A stretch of 64,000 bases of DNA from Bacillota bacterium (GCA_030525285.1 JAUNFA010000002.1:1-64000), one strand, 5' to 3'; counted from the first letter of the stretch, positions 26,003 through 36,054 are shown. Numbers and translations: made by a program. The notes: generated by a model not told the origin, from the letters alone.

Positions 26003-27427
26003 TTAAAATCTGAAGTCGCGCTTTCCCTCGTCCATATCCTTAAGATGTTCTTCTACCAGCTGTCGCACCTTTTCGTTAGGAATCATTGCAAGCCTTTCAT
26101 TTATGAGTGCCAACCCCTTGGTCTTCGTTTCTTCTGTAGCATAATCTTCCAGATATTCCTTAAGAGTCATCATTGCATTCGGCTGACATATGTTAGCAAT
26201 CTGTCCTGTCTTGACGAGGCTCATGAACCTGTCACCGGTTCTGCCCTCTCTGTAGCACGCAGTGCAGAATGAAGGAATATGACCTTTATCAATAAGCCAG
26301 TCCACAACTTCGTTCAAAGTTCTCCTGTCGCTTACATCAAACTGAGCTGAATTGTTCTCTTCGGTTTCTTCTTCAACATATCCACCTACACTTGTGCGGC
26401 TTCCTCCGGAAATCTGCGAAACGCCTATCTCGATGGCTTCACCGCGCATTTTTTCCGATTCTCTTGTTGACATTATAATTCCCGTATATGGCACTGCGAT
26501 TCGCAAGATTGCAATTATTCTCTTGAAAACATCATCTGGCACACCATTGTCGAATTCATCAGGATCGATGTCATCTGCCGGTCTTACCCTAGGTACGCTT
26601 ATTGTGTGCGGTCCACATCCGTAAGTGTCCTCCAGATGTCTTGCATGCATGAGTATTCCAACGAAATCGTACTTGTACAGATTGAGGCCAAAGAGAACTC
26701 CGCATCCCACATCGTCGATGCCGCCCTGCATTGCCCTGTCCATTGCCTCTGTGTGATATGCATAATCCGACTTAGGACCTGTCGGATGTAGGTACTCATA
26801 CTGTTTCTTATTGTAGGTTTCCTGGAAAAGAATGTAGGTGCCTATTCCCGCGTCGTGGAGCTTCTTGTAATTCTCGACTGTTGTCGCCGCAATGTTCACA
26901 TTTACTCTGCGTATTGCCCCATTCTTGTGCTTGATGCTGTATATGGTCTCAATGCTTTCGAGAACATATTCAATAGGATTCATCGTAGGATGCTCGCCCA
27001 GTTCGATTGCAAGTCTCTTATGTCCCATATCCTGAAGGGCAATAACCTCCTGTTTTATTTCATCCTGGGTCAGTTTGCTTCTCCTTATGTGTTTGTTCTG
27101 TCCGTGATATGGACAGTATCTGCATCCGTTAACGCAGTAGTTTGACAAATAGAGAGGAGCGAACATTACAATTCTGTTGCCGTAAAATTTTTCTTTGATT
27201 TCTTTTGCCACGCTGAAAATTTTGTCATTTATCGCTGGGTCATCGCACTCAAGAAGCTGGGCAGCTTCTCTGTATGTAAGTCCCTTACAGTCACGAGCTC
27301 TCTCGAGAATTTTGTCCATGGCTTCAATGTCGTTCTTATGCTCTTCTGCATATTTTAAAGTATCGAGTATTTCCTCATGGCTGATGAACTCTTCAGCCTT
27401 CATAGATTTGCTGTTGTAATTATTCAT
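26003..27427 (-). CDS. hydG: [FeFe]-hydrogenase maturation radical SAM tyrosine lyase HydG
   Basis: About 474 aa from the ATG at 27427 (MNNYNSKSM), which has AAGGGA eight bases upstream; an upstream in-frame start at 27487 falls inside a hairpin and is rejected. The radical SAM motif is CVNGCRYC and the second cluster motif CTAC is followed after 22 residues by C in QIANIC. HydG splits tyrosine to give CO and cyanide for the H-cluster. Co-transcribed with hydF. Confidence 0.95.
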   Translation of the reverse strand: MNNYNSKSMKAEEFISHEEILDTLKYAEEHKNDIEAMDKILERARDCKGLTYREAAQLLECDDPAINDKIFSVAKEIKEKFYGNRIVMFAPLYLSNYCVNGCRYCPYHGQNKHIRRSKLTQDEIKQEVIALQDMGHKRLAIELGEHPTMNPIEYVLESIETIYSIKHKNGAIRRVNVNIAATTVENYKKLHDAGIGTYILFQETYNKKQYEYLHPTGPKSDYAYHTEAMDRAMQGGIDDVGCGVLFGLNLYKYDFVGILMHARHLEDTYGCGPHTISVPRVRPADDIDPDEFDNGVPDDVFKRIIAILRIAVPYTGIIMSTRESEKMRGEAIEIGVSQISGGSRTSVGGYVEEETEENNSAQFDVSDRRTLNEVVDWLIDKGHIPSFCTACYREGRTGDRFMSLVKTGQIANICQPNAMMTLKEYLEDYATEETKTKGLALINERLAMIPNEKVRQLVEEHLKDMDEGKRDFRF

Positions 27428-27451
27428 ATCTGTCTTCCCTTCAATATTAAA

Positions 27452-27483
27452 ATATCCTCTGACAGCAACGGCTGTCAGAGGAT
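27452..27483 (-). terminator. Fourteen-bp perfect hairpin between prmC and hydG
   Basis: TATCCTCTGACAGC (27452-27465) pairs perfectly with GCTGTCAGAGGATA (27470-27483), loop AACG. On the minus strand it is followed by TTTTAATATT. It ends the rho-DUF1385-prmC transcript or acts as an attenuator for hydG, whose ribosome binding site starts about 10 bases further on. Confidence 0.75.
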
Positions 27484-27590
27484 ACACTTATCCCGTAATT
27501 TGAATTCTTGAAGCCGTCACCTTCTGTGTCAGTACGCCTGTGCGCCTTTCACGTCAGCTGAACATGTATTATAATAATTTACATTTTACC
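27484..27590 (-). promoter_or_regulatory. Leader region before hydG with a consensus -10
   Basis: Right at the prmC stop there is TATAAT on the minus strand (27568-27573 on plus) with only a weak -35 match. The roughly 85 bases that follow hold small hairpin arms (GAAG/CTTC) and a copy of CTGACA, which is also in the 5' arm of the 27452-27483 hairpin and could pair with its 3' arm. I could not match it to a known riboswitch. Confidence 0.4.
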
Positions 27591-28453
27591 ACACGATCTT
27601 TGCCTGGTAAATCGCGGATCACCTCTGCCGGAGAATATCTTCCGTTATCTTTAATCATCTTTCGCAGTTCTTCACCCTGATCATGTCCAATTTCTACCAT
27701 CAACCAGCCGCCCGGTTTAAGATATTTATGAGCCTGACCGACGATTATCTCATAAAAATCAAGACCATCTCTTCCCCCGTCAAGTGCCTGTACCGGTTCA
27801 TGATCCTTTACCTCTTCCTGAAGTATCTGTATCATTGCTTTCCTGATATACGGAGGATTGGATACGATCACATCAAATTTGCGACCTTTGTGAGGTTCGA
27901 ACATATCTCCCTGACAAAACTCTGCTTTGGCATGAAGCTCTGCCGCATTTTCTCTGGCTACCTTCAATGCATCCTCACTTATGTCTGAACACGTCACTCC
28001 TATATCCGTGCATATTTTACTTAGGGAAATTCCCACGCATCCGCTTCCTGTACACAGATCAAGAACCTCAACTGAATCCCGTTTCTTAAGCCTGTCAATA
28101 AGGCTCTGCCTTTTGCGCGGTATACCCTGTATTGTTCTCGCCGCCTCTGTAACCAGGGTTTCTGTGTCTTGTCTCGGTATGAGAACCTTATCGTTTACCT
28201 TGAAATTATAACCCATGAAGCTCTGACATCCCGTTATATGCTGTAACGGCACCCTGCTTGCTCTTTTGTCGATAAGCTTGAAATATGCCTCCTCGGTTTC
28301 AGGGTCCACTTCTTTCTCCGCATTCATGAAAACAGCTACCTTATCAACTCCCGTCAGGAAGCTGTACAATTCCTCTGCATCTACTCCCGGATTCATGACA
28401 TAGGCATTTGCCAGTCTGTGCTTACCCTCATTGATCAGAATTCTCGTCTTCAT
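27569..28453 (-). CDS. prmC: Release factor glutamine methyltransferase PrmC
   Basis: The 294-aa protein has an N-terminal helical domain and a C-terminal SAM domain with VLDLCTGSGCVGISL and the substrate motif VSNPPYI. LIPRQDTETLV precedes motif I. It methylates the GGQ glutamine of RF1 and RF2. The start overlaps the DUF1385 stop by 26 bases, so translation is coupled. Confidence 0.96.
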   Translation of the reverse strand: MKTRILINEGKHRLANAYVMNPGVDAEELYSFLTGVDKVAVFMNAEKEVDPETEEAYFKLIDKRASRVPLQHITGCQSFMGYNFKVNDKVLIPRQDTETLVTEAARTIQGIPRKRQSLIDRLKKRDSVEVLDLCTGSGCVGISLSKICTDIGVTCSDISEDALKVARENAAELHAKAEFCQGDMFEPHKGRKFDVIVSNPPYIRKAMIQILQEEVKDHEPVQALDGGRDGLDFYEIIVGQAHKYLKPGGWLMVEIGHDQGEELRKMIKDNGRYSPAEVIRDLPGKDRVVKCKLL

Positions 28454-29447
28454 TATCTATAATATCAACAGCCTCCTCGCTGCCATCCTTTCCTATAATA
28501 TATTCTCTTGCCGGTGTATCATCGCACACTGCCTTAATTGATGCGATTGCAACCTCAAGCTGCGCCGTATCCGGCTCCTTGGTTGTTATCTTCTGAAGAT
28601 AAAGCCCCGGCAGGCTCAAAATCTTAACCACAATATTGTCACTTTTGCCCGCCCACTTGAGCAGCTCGTATGAAATTCCTGCAATTACCGGCAACAGCAT
28701 CAGCCTCGTCAGAATCCTAAGCCACAGCACCGGCCATCCCAGCAGGAAATGCAATGCGAAAGCAATAATAAACACAAACATGAGGAAGCTGGTACCACAT
28801 CTGGGGTGTAGTGTCGGAAAACTTTGAGCATTCTCCGGTATAAGCTCCAGTTTGTTCTCAAAACAGTGTATGGTTTTGTGCTCCGCCCCATGATAACAGA
28901 ATACAGTCCTGATATCCGGCATATAGGACACAAGCCACACATATCCTATGAACATGGCTATCCTGAGTGTCCCCTCTACAAAGTTAAGCCAGAACACACT
29001 GTCTGTCACATGTTTCAGCAGATTAACCACCCATGTAGGCGCAATTATAAACAGTGCCACCGACAGAATCACAGCAATCACAACAGATGAATACAACATG
29101 AAATTCCATGCGGCCTTGCTGCCGAATCTGCTGTTGAGCCACTTCTCGAATCGTCCTTCTTCGTATTCTTCCTCATCATATAGGGCAAGTATTTCTGCGG
29201 ACTCCATAAGGGCTTTTGTCCCCTCAACAAGGGACTGTACGAAAGCACACACACCACGAACAAAGGGATATGTCATCCACTTCTTCGGTTCCTTACCCTC
29301 TTCAGTCCTTACGCGTATTTTACCATTGGGAATTCTCACTGCCAGAGCCGTCTTATTCTCGCCCTTCATCATGATACCTTCCATTACAGCCTGCCCGCCC
29401 ATTTTCGTCGGTGAAGCCTGCTTCAGAAAAATTTTGTTTAAATCCAT
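28428..29447 (-). CDS. DUF1385 family membrane protein
   Basis: The 339-aa protein begins with the DUF1385 signature KMGGQAVMEGIMMKGENKTALAVR and has several membrane helices between about residues 110 and 270. A conserved FCYHGAEHKTIHCFE motif has an HGAEHK core that could bind metal. The family is widely linked to prfA, prmC and rpmE in Firmicutes but its biochemical function is unknown. GAGG precedes the ATG, nine bases after the rho stop. Confidence 0.92.
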   Translation of the reverse strand: MDLNKIFLKQASPTKMGGQAVMEGIMMKGENKTALAVRIPNGKIRVRTEEGKEPKKWMTYPFVRGVCAFVQSLVEGTKALMESAEILALYDEEEYEEGRFEKWLNSRFGSKAAWNFMLYSSVVIAVILSVALFIIAPTWVVNLLKHVTDSVFWLNFVEGTLRIAMFIGYVWLVSYMPDIRTVFCYHGAEHKTIHCFENKLELIPENAQSFPTLHPRCGTSFLMFVFIIAFALHFLLGWPVLWLRILTRLMLLPVIAGISYELLKWAGKSDNIVVKILSLPGLYLQKITTKEPDTAQLEVAIASIKAVCDDTPAREYIIGKDGSEEAVDIIDNEDENSDQ

Positions 29448-29456
29448 TAATTCCTC

Positions 29457-30785
29457 TTATTTACCTTCAAGTTTCGTCTTCTTAATAATCTCGATAAAAG
29501 TTTTGTTGTCTTTGGTGTGAGCCAGATTATCGATAATCATCTCCGATGCTTCCTGATTGTCCCTACTTCCCAGTGCTCTCCTCATGTACCAGATTGCTTC
29601 AAGCTCATCCTGATTCATAAGCAGGTCTTCTCTCCTTGTTCCGGATTTGTTCAGATCTATTGCAGGGAAAATTCGCTTTTCGCTCATCTTACGGTCAAGA
29701 TGCAGCTCCATATTGCCCGTTCCCTTGAATTCCTCATAAATGAGATCGTCCATTCTACTTCCTGTTTCTACGAGAGCTGTTGCAAGAATAGTTATGCTGC
29801 CACCCTCCTCGAGATTTCTTGCAGCACCAAAAAACTTCTTCGGCTTATGAAGCGCTCCCGGATCGAAACCGCCGCTGAGAGTTTTACCCGAAGATGGTAC
29901 GACCAGATTGTATGCTCTAGCAAGCCTTGTGATACTATCCAGCAGAACGACCACATCTTTACCATGTTCGGCAAGTCTCTGTGCTCTTGACAGTACCATC
30001 TCTGCAACCTTGACGTGATGCTGGGGCATCTCATCAAAAGTCGAATATATTACGTCTCCATCCTTGAGACTTCTCTTCATGTCCGTTACTTCCTCCGGCC
30101 TTTCGTCAACCAGAAGAACTATCATCTCAACGTCTTTGTAATTCTTCTCTATTGCATTGGCAAGCTTCTTAAGGAGAATTGTCTTACCCGCCTTAGGAGG
30201 CGCTACAATAAGACCTCTCTGCCCTTTGCCAATAGGTGCTATAAGGTCAATAAGTCTTAGACTCAAATCTCTGCTTCCGTCTTCGAGAACGAATTTTTCA
30301 TTAGGAAAAATCGGCGTCAGTCTGTCAAAGTCCGGACGCTTGATCGCAACTCCGGGTTCATCGCCATTAACCGATATTACATACAGAAGCGCACCAAATT
30401 TGTTCCCCTCATTAGGATGCCTGCAAATTCCTCGTACTTTGTCACCCGTCTTCAGATTAAATCGTCTTATCTGTGCAGGTGCAACATATATATCTTTATC
30501 GCTTGTCAGAAAATTATTGAACCTTAGGAAACCGAATCCATCTTCTGCCAGTTCTAGAATTCCCTCAACCTCAAATCTGTCATCCTTGTCGGGAACAACA
30601 CTCTTGCTTTCCCTTTCTTTTTCTTTCTTGACTGTCGATTTACCCTTCTCATCAGCCATAAGAGCCTGAATCAGCTCAGCCTTTTTCATTTTTTCGTAAC
30701 CTTCCAGACCGAAAGTCTCCGCAATTTGGCGCAACTCTGCTACTTTCTTTGATTTCAAAGTTGCCTCGTCTATTGTCTTCCACAT
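29457..30785 (-). CDS. rho: Transcription termination factor Rho
   Basis: About 442 aa from the ATG at 30785 ([13 protein letters not shown]), with AAGGAA seven bases upstream; an in-frame start 22 codons earlier lacks such a site. Domains in order: N-terminal SAP-like helix bundle, a charged insertion rich in Lys and Glu (about 45-65), a cold-shock RNA-binding domain with [15 protein letters not shown], then the RecA-like ATPase with Walker [13 protein letters not shown] and Walker [16 protein letters not shown]. It ends transcripts as a hexameric helicase. Confidence 0.97.
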   Translation of the reverse strand: MWKTIDEATLKSKKVAELRQIAETFGLEGYEKMKKAELIQALMADEKGKSTVKKEKERESKSVVPDKDDRFEVEGILELAEDGFGFLRFNNFLTSDKDIYVAPAQIRRFNLKTGDKVRGICRHPNEGNKFGALLYVISVNGDEPGVAIKRPDFDRLTPIFPNEKFVLEDGSRDLSLRLIDLIAPIGKGQRGLIVAPPKAGKTILLKKLANAIEKNYKDVEMIVLLVDERPEEVTDMKRSLKDGDVIYSTFDEMPQHHVKVAEMVLSRAQRLAEHGKDVVVLLDSITRLARAYNLVVPSSGKTLSGGFDPGALHKPKKFFGAARNLEEGGSITILATALVETGSRMDDLIYEEFKGTGNMELHLDRKMSEKRIFPAIDLNKSGTRREDLLMNQDELEAIWYMRRALGSRDNQEASEMIIDNLAHTKDNKTFIEIIKKTKLEGK

Positions 30786-30972
30786 AGTAAGTTCCTTTCT
30801 GCACTTAATATACAACTTTCCTTCATTCATCACAACAGGCGAACCCGCCATTTTATCATATCTTCACATTCGCTCCCCATAGATTTATTTTGCCCCGACA
30901 GCAGATTTCTCCAATGACGAATTTTTATCCTTCATTTCATATCGTATATATATTGAAAGGGAGGATGAAATC

Positions 30973-31344
30973 ATGTCAAATCTACCAACAAATTCCTGCT
31001 ATATATCTGCCAATCTCAGATTCGTACGAAAAATAATGGGGTTAAATCAGGCGCAGACTGCCCAGCTAATGTGCATCTCCAGAACCTCATACAATTCACT
31101 TGAACACGGCACACGGGATGCCACATTTAAGGATCTTCACACCTTGGAGCAAATTAGCGGAATCTGCATGGACAACTGGCTTAATTCCAACATGCAGACA
31201 AAATTCATAGCCTCATTCCGTTCCGATGCATTATTGCTCACTATCGGGGATTTTCTTCGTGAATACGCCAAGCTTTCCTCCAAAGGGCGTCGCGTAATTG
31301 CTGACCATATATCCTATTACTACCGTCAGGAGGTTGAATTATGA
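30973..31344 (+). CDS. XRE-family regulator, first of a pair
   Basis: The 123-aa protein has an HTH at about residues 13-66 (LRFVRKIMGLNQAQTAQLMCISRTSYNSLE is the core region) and a helical C-terminal tail. GGGAGG lies nine bases before the ATG. It overlaps the next XRE gene by four bases (ATGA). Targets are unknown. The HTH recognition helix differs from its partner, so the two may bind different sites or form a heterodimer. Confidence 0.85.
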   Translation: MSNLPTNSCYISANLRFVRKIMGLNQAQTAQLMCISRTSYNSLEHGTRDATFKDLHTLEQISGICMDNWLNSNMQTKFIASFRSDALLLTIGDFLREYAKLSSKGRRVIADHISYYYRQEVEL

Positions 31345-31703
31345 ATATGAATGTCAATCTTAAACTTCTCGGGGAAAATATGCGCTATCTCAGAAGCGCT
31401 GCAAATATGAGTCAGGAAGAACTGTCCACCGCAGCAGGCATATCGAGAAATATGTATATACGCTACGAAACCGGCAAATCATGTCCGCCTTTGGACAAGC
31501 TGTTTCTTATTGCCGAATGTTTGGACATTCCCCCAGGACTTCTCCTGACGGACAACATCAATTCTTATGTCTGCATGTCACTGGACTGCAAAATCGGCGA
31601 CATCGTCAAACAGTATCTTTCGCTCACTTATTTTTCAAAGAGAACAGTCATGTACGAAATCCGTCTTCTTCAAGAACTGGAGAATGGAATCTATAAAGGA
31701 TAA
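31341..31703 (+). CDS. XRE-family regulator, second of a pair
   Basis: A 120-aa protein with a classical XRE domain (MRYLRSAANMSQEELSTAAG, then SRNMYIRYETGK and PPLDKLFLIAE), followed by a short helical tail. AGGAGG is eight bases before the ATG. Translation is coupled to the preceding regulator. It is more typical of the XRE family than its neighbour. Confidence 0.87.
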   Translation: MNMNVNLKLLGENMRYLRSAANMSQEELSTAAGISRNMYIRYETGKSCPPLDKLFLIAECLDIPPGLLLTDNINSYVCMSLDCKIGDIVKQYLSLTYFSKRTVMYEIRLLQELENGIYKG

Positions 31704-31896
31704 CGAAAACTGTATCTATCATAAAAACATTGTTATATAACAGTATACAATAAAAGAAGCCGATACGCTAGGCATCCGCTCCTCAGTATATTTGTATCAA
31801 TACTTATCTCGAGTAACTTCGTTACTCATCTTATCAATAAGCATTATATATTACACCGGTTACATTCAGGTTACATTTCCCTCGTTTCACGAAAGT

Positions 31897-32844
31897 TTAT
31901 AACAGAATACATGAAATCACTTTAATTATAAGCGGCAGGGTAACTATAGATACCAATGTACTCATGAACAAAATCTTAATTGCAACATGAGGGTTCAGAT
32001 TTTCCTGCTCCGAAAGCATGCTCACCGTTGCCGCCACCGGGAATCCTGCCCCCAGAACCAGAGTAATCTTGACAAGAGGCGAAAGCGGCATGAACCAGAC
32101 TATTGCCAACGTGACCGCAGGCATCACAATAAGTTTCATCCACGATGATTCTATGGTAACCTTGTCCTTTAATATCTCTTTTAACGAGCATGTACTCAGA
32201 GTTGAACCGATGTAAATCATTGCCATCGGAGTAGATACATTGCCAATGGCAGTTAGGTATTCATCCACCGGCCCCGGAATGTCAAAAGGGCTTAAGCTTA
32301 TGACAAATCCTATCATAAGCGCCAGTATGTTAGGGTTCATGATAACCTTAAGACCTGCTCTCAGAGTTCCTCTGATGTTCATAGTTCCCCCGTATTCACT
32401 TCCCTGTCTCATTCTTGCCAGACAGTAAGTAAATAAGCAGAAGTTAAGAGCTGCATTGTGAGCCAGCATTAGCAGAAGCCCCGTCTCACCAAAAAAAATC
32501 AGTGCAACAGGAAATCCCATAAATCCATCATTAGACATCATCATCGAACATTCTGCAACGGGCGCGTCTTTTGCCGGGAATTTTCTCAATTTCGCATAAC
32601 CTCTTGCAAGAATGCCGTAAAAATACATGAGTACAACGCTCAGCACGAATGTTATTAGGAACTCTCTGATTACGCTGCCGCTCATATCTATGCTTCCGAT
32701 ATTATGCACTATGAGACACGGATACGCAAAATAGACGATAAGCTTGTTCATACTGTGATCCATCTTATCGTCTATGAAATCAATTTTTCTCAATATCCAT
32801 CCTGTGAACAGAATGGCGAACAGTACCAGGTATTTACCGTACAT
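31897..32844 (-). CDS. AEC family transporter
   Basis: The 315-aa membrane protein has about ten helices in two inverted halves, each with a conserved break (PCLIVHNIG in the first half; GAGFPVAATVSM in the second). It belongs to the auxin efflux carrier/AEC superfamily, which moves organic acids such as malate in bacteria. Substrate cannot be set from sequence. It is monocistronic on the minus strand. Confidence 0.85.
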   Translation of the reverse strand: MYGKYLVLFAILFTGWILRKIDFIDDKMDHSMNKLIVYFAYPCLIVHNIGSIDMSGSVIREFLITFVLSVVLMYFYGILARGYAKLRKFPAKDAPVAECSMMMSNDGFMGFPVALIFFGETGLLLMLAHNAALNFCLFTYCLARMRQGSEYGGTMNIRGTLRAGLKVIMNPNILALMIGFVISLSPFDIPGPVDEYLTAIGNVSTPMAMIYIGSTLSTCSLKEILKDKVTIESSWMKLIVMPAVTLAIVWFMPLSPLVKITLVLGAGFPVAATVSMLSEQENLNPHVAIKILFMSTLVSIVTLPLIIKVISCILL

Positions 32845-32884
32845 CGAACCGGTCTCCTCGCTGTCTCAAATCAGTTGTTTCGGA

Positions 32885-34417
32885 TTAACTGAAATAAAGA
32901 TTGTTTGTTATGTACTCAGGATCACTTGTCATGTCAATGCCAAGAGCCTTGAGTGTCTTCTCGTCTTTGTCGCTGAGAATTGCCGTGCAATGACCTTTGC
33001 AGCCATTCAGCTTAGGCAGTTTCCTGAATGCCATTTCGGCAGTCGGATTTGTTTCCGTTGAAATAGCTAGCGCCATAAGCACCTCTTCAACATTGAGCAC
33101 CTTGCTTTCCTGACCCAGGGGTCCTGTTTTTAATTCCTGAATGCTCTTGAGTATGTTCAGGGAAATGAGCTTGATTTCATCCGAAATCCCTGCCATCACC
33201 TTAATCGAATTAAGAATAGCTGCTGCCGCTGCAACCATAATTCTAGAGTTTCGTCCTGTTACAAATGACCCGTTAACACACTTGCCGTCAGGCAGTTCCA
33301 ATGATACTGCAGTTACGCTGTCTGAATTGTCCCCGCAGCTTTTTTTGCTCTCCGCATATTCTCGTGCTGCTGCGACAACTGTTCTGTCCTCTACCTTAAG
33401 GTCCATTTCGTCCATAAGCAGCTTGGCTCTCTGCAGTGTTTTCGTATCTATCTTGCCCTTTCTGTAATCACATTCGGCAATCATATATCTTCTTATTATC
33501 TCCTGACATGCAGCATCTCTTACTACCTGATCGTTTGTAATGCTAAATCCGGCTCTGTTAACACCCATGTCAGTAGGTGATTTGTATTCTGATTCTTCTC
33601 CGGTTATCTTCTCTATTATTCGCTTGACTACAGGGAAAACCTCCAGGTCTCTGTTATAGTTGACAGCAGTTTCTCCGTAGGCATCCAAGTGGAAAGAGTC
33701 AATCATGTTCACATCCTGCAGGTCTGCAGTAGCACTCTCATATGCTACGTTAACCGGGTGTTTGAGAGGTATGCTCCAGATAGGGAAAGTCTCGAACTTG
33801 GCATAACGCACTTTGCGTCCAAGCTTATATTCATGATAAAGCTGTGACAGACAAGTTGCCAGCTTGCCGCTACCTCCTCCGGGTCCGTTTACAACTACTA
33901 GCGGCTTGCTTACTTCAATATACGGATTGGCACCATATCCCTCATCGCTTACAATCGTATCCACATCAGTAGGGTACCCTTTAGTGAATCTATGCTTGTA
34001 CGTGCGAATGCCTCTTCTTTCAAGCTTACTTATGAACTTATCAACTGCCGGAGAATTATCCTCGTATCTTGTTACAACTACACTGTTAACATCCAGATCA
34101 TACTTTCTGAACATGTCGATTATTCTCAGCACTTCAAGGTCATAAGTTATTCCGAAGTCCTGTCTGGTCTTGCGAGTTGTAATATCACCCGCATAAATGC
34201 ATATGATAATTTCCGCCTGGTCCTTCATCTTCTGAAGAAGCTTGATTTTGGCGTTTTCGTCAAAGCCCGGCAACACCCTTGCAGCATGCTTGTCATGAAC
34301 CAGCTTGCCACCGAATTCCAGGTACAATCTTTCACTTTTGTCGCTCTGAATACGCTGCAAAATATATTTTGACTGTTCCTCAATGTACTTTTCTGCACTA
34401 AAACCTATAGCCGACAT
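32885..34417 (-). CDS. DUF1846 family protein
   Basis: About 510 aa from the ATG at 34417 ([12 protein letters not shown]), with AAGGAG six bases upstream; an earlier in-frame start lacks a site. The family signature includes [23 protein letters not shown] and the glycine-rich [21 protein letters not shown]. The latter resembles a nucleotide-binding loop. DUF1846 proteins are widespread and conserved in Firmicutes, with no settled biochemical role. Confidence 0.92.
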   Translation of the reverse strand: MSAIGFSAEKYIEEQSKYILQRIQSDKSERLYLEFGGKLVHDKHAARVLPGFDENAKIKLLQKMKDQAEIIICIYAGDITTRKTRQDFGITYDLEVLRIIDMFRKYDLDVNSVVVTRYEDNSPAVDKFISKLERRGIRTYKHRFTKGYPTDVDTIVSDEGYGANPYIEVSKPLVVVNGPGGGSGKLATCLSQLYHEYKLGRKVRYAKFETFPIWSIPLKHPVNVAYESATADLQDVNMIDSFHLDAYGETAVNYNRDLEVFPVVKRIIEKITGEESEYKSPTDMGVNRAGFSITNDQVVRDAACQEIIRRYMIAECDYRKGKIDTKTLQRAKLLMDEMDLKVEDRTVVAAAREYAESKKSCGDNSDSVTAVSLELPDGKCVNGSFVTGRNSRIMVAAAAAILNSIKVMAGISDEIKLISLNILKSIQELKTGPLGQESKVLNVEEVLMALAISTETNPTAEMAFRKLPKLNGCKGHCTAILSDKDEKTLKALGIDMTSDPEYITNNLYFS

Positions 34418-34451
34418 CTTTTTCTCCTTTAACACTAAATACTAACAATTA

Positions 34452-34544
34452 TTATAAGTATGCGATTGCCATTGTCACAGTTGTTACAACCATTGCAATG
34501 ATAATGGCAAATGCAACTATCTTCACCGTTCTCTGGTTCATCAT
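34452..34544 (-). CDS. Small single-helix membrane protein, 30 aa
   Basis: ATG at 34544 follows AGGAGG by eight bases. The product starts MMNQRTVKIV and continues with a hydrophobic helix (VAFAIIIAMVVTTVTMAIAYL) to the C-terminus. Length and layout resemble Prli42 and DUF4044-type mini membrane proteins of Firmicutes, with a short basic N-terminus and one helix. It sits 12 bases after the DUF1934 stop and before DUF1846, in line with both. Confidence 0.7.
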   Translation of the reverse strand: MMNQRTVKIVAFAIIIAMVVTTVTMAIAYL

Positions 34545-34556
34545 AACAGTTTCCTC

Positions 34557-34982
34557 CTACATGAGTGTAATATTCAGCCTGTTTCTTCCTTCGAGAAGTC
34601 CCTTGAGACTTATGTTGTAATCTATGTCCAAACTTCCCTTGTCCTCATATGTAATAGTATTCTCAAGACTGTTTGTCAGAACTTCTACCTCAATAGGACC
34701 CATCGGTGTAGGGTAATACCCTGTGAACCGTTTGCCTTTCTCAAATCTGATTTCATTACCTATTCCTGCACCCTCGCCGAATCGTTTCATCTGAACATTG
34801 CCGTCTTTGACCTTGAGTCTGGTACGGCATCCGGGAATTCCCGAAAGCTCGCTCTCCTCATAAATCAGATACAGGGCTCCGTTCTTCTCGTACAGTTTGG
34901 CTTCCGTAACAAACTCCATAGTATCTTCGCCATGTTCATCATTGACCTGATTGGCAGTGATTTTCACCATGGTTTCCTTCAT
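34557..34982 (-). CDS. DUF1934 family calycin-like protein (YwiB-like)
   Basis: The 141-aa protein is mainly beta, with EESELSGIPGCRTRLKV and TGYYPTPMGPIEVEVLT, both typical of DUF1934, a small calycin-fold family. The molecular role is not known. It lies between hslO and the mini membrane protein on the minus strand with short gaps. Confidence 0.88.
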   Translation of the reverse strand: MKETMVKITANQVNDEHGEDTMEFVTEAKLYEKNGALYLIYEESELSGIPGCRTRLKVKDGNVQMKRFGEGAGIGNEIRFEKGKRFTGYYPTPMGPIEVEVLTNSLENTITYEDKGSLDIDYNISLKGLLEGRNRLNITLM

Positions 34983-35000
34983 TTGCTATGCCTCCTAATA

Positions 35001-35915
35001 TTACAATCTTTCAAGCAGATTAGTCAGTTCCTTCTCATTGAACTGATACTTTTTCAGACAGAAATGGCACTGAAGTTCAGCCTGTCCGTCTTCTTCAATA
35101 ATCTTCTGCAGTTCATCCCTGCCGATTGTTGCCAGAGCGCCTTCTATTCTTTCTCTGCTGCAGTCACATTCCCATTTGATTTCTCTTGTTTCCAGAATTT
35201 CAGGGCGGAATTCTTCAGGCATATCTTTGAAAATGTCATTCATTATTTCCTGCAGAAGACCCTTTTCGCTAAGACCTGCACTCTTGGCCTTCGCTCTGCT
35301 GATTATTGTTGTCATCGGATCCAGGTCTCCCAGCATTTTTTCCAAAGCGTCCACGACACCATCTGCAGCATCCGGAAGCATCTGGATAACCATACCGCCT
35401 GCAGCTCCAACACTAAGGTCACGTTCTACCTTGACTCCAAGTGCAACAGAAGAATTCTGTTGTTCTGATATGTAGAAATATGCAGTCAAATCGTCTGCAA
35501 TCTCTCCGTCAACGAGAGCGATTGTTCCCACATAAGGTTCTTTGAGTCCTATATCCTTAATTACTGTAAGTTCGCCTATACCAAGGCTTCCTCCTACATC
35601 CAGCTTACCGTCCTCATTGAGAGGAAGGTCAACCTGCGGATTAGCAATCAGTGCCTTCACGTGACCGTCACCATATGCAGTAGCCAAAATCTGTCCGGCA
35701 GGACCGTCTCCTTTGAAATCAACAGTTAGCTTATCGGTGTCGTTCTTGAGCATTATTCCCATTATTCCTGCACCAGTTGCTACTCTGCCTATGCCTGCAG
35801 TACCTAGTGGAGTTGTCTCATGAATATCCGCAGCCTGCTGCACAAGCTCTGTTGTCTCAGCGATATAAACTCTATATGATTTACTTTTGTCTATTGCAAT
35901 TATTGCGTTTTCCAT
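35001..35915 (-). CDS. hslO: Hsp33 redox-regulated holdase
   Basis: About 304 aa from the ATG at 35915 (MENAIIAID), with AGAGGTG upstream; a GTG three codons earlier is less likely. The C-terminal redox switch has all four zinc cysteines, in WECDCSRERIE and CHFCLKKYQF. Under oxidation the zinc is lost and the protein binds unfolded proteins. Length is typical. Confidence 0.96.
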   Translation of the reverse strand: MENAIIAIDKSKSYRVYIAETTELVQQAADIHETTPLGTAGIGRVATGAGIMGIMLKNDTDKLTVDFKGDGPAGQILATAYGDGHVKALIANPQVDLPLNEDGKLDVGGSLGIGELTVIKDIGLKEPYVGTIALVDGEIADDLTAYFYISEQQNSSVALGVKVERDLSVGAAGGMVIQMLPDAADGVVDALEKMLGDLDPMTTIISRAKAKSAGLSEKGLLQEIMNDIFKDMPEEFRPEILETREIKWECDCSRERIEGALATIGRDELQKIIEEDGQAELQCHFCLKKYQFNEKELTNLLERL

Positions 35916-36054
35916 TATTATCACCTCTCATATAACTAATGATTTTATCACATTTTTGTATATATAACTACATCTTTTCTACACCAAAACTCCACAATAT
36001 TCTATTATATTGTCAGTATTAGAACATTCCCATTAAATTTTAAAGGAGAATCCT

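Noticed and set aside
31811-31827. GAGTAAC/GTTACTC hairpin between the XRE pair and the AEC transporter as a terminator
   Set aside because: Stem is perfect but only seven bp and no T tract follows on either strand, so I could not support a terminator.
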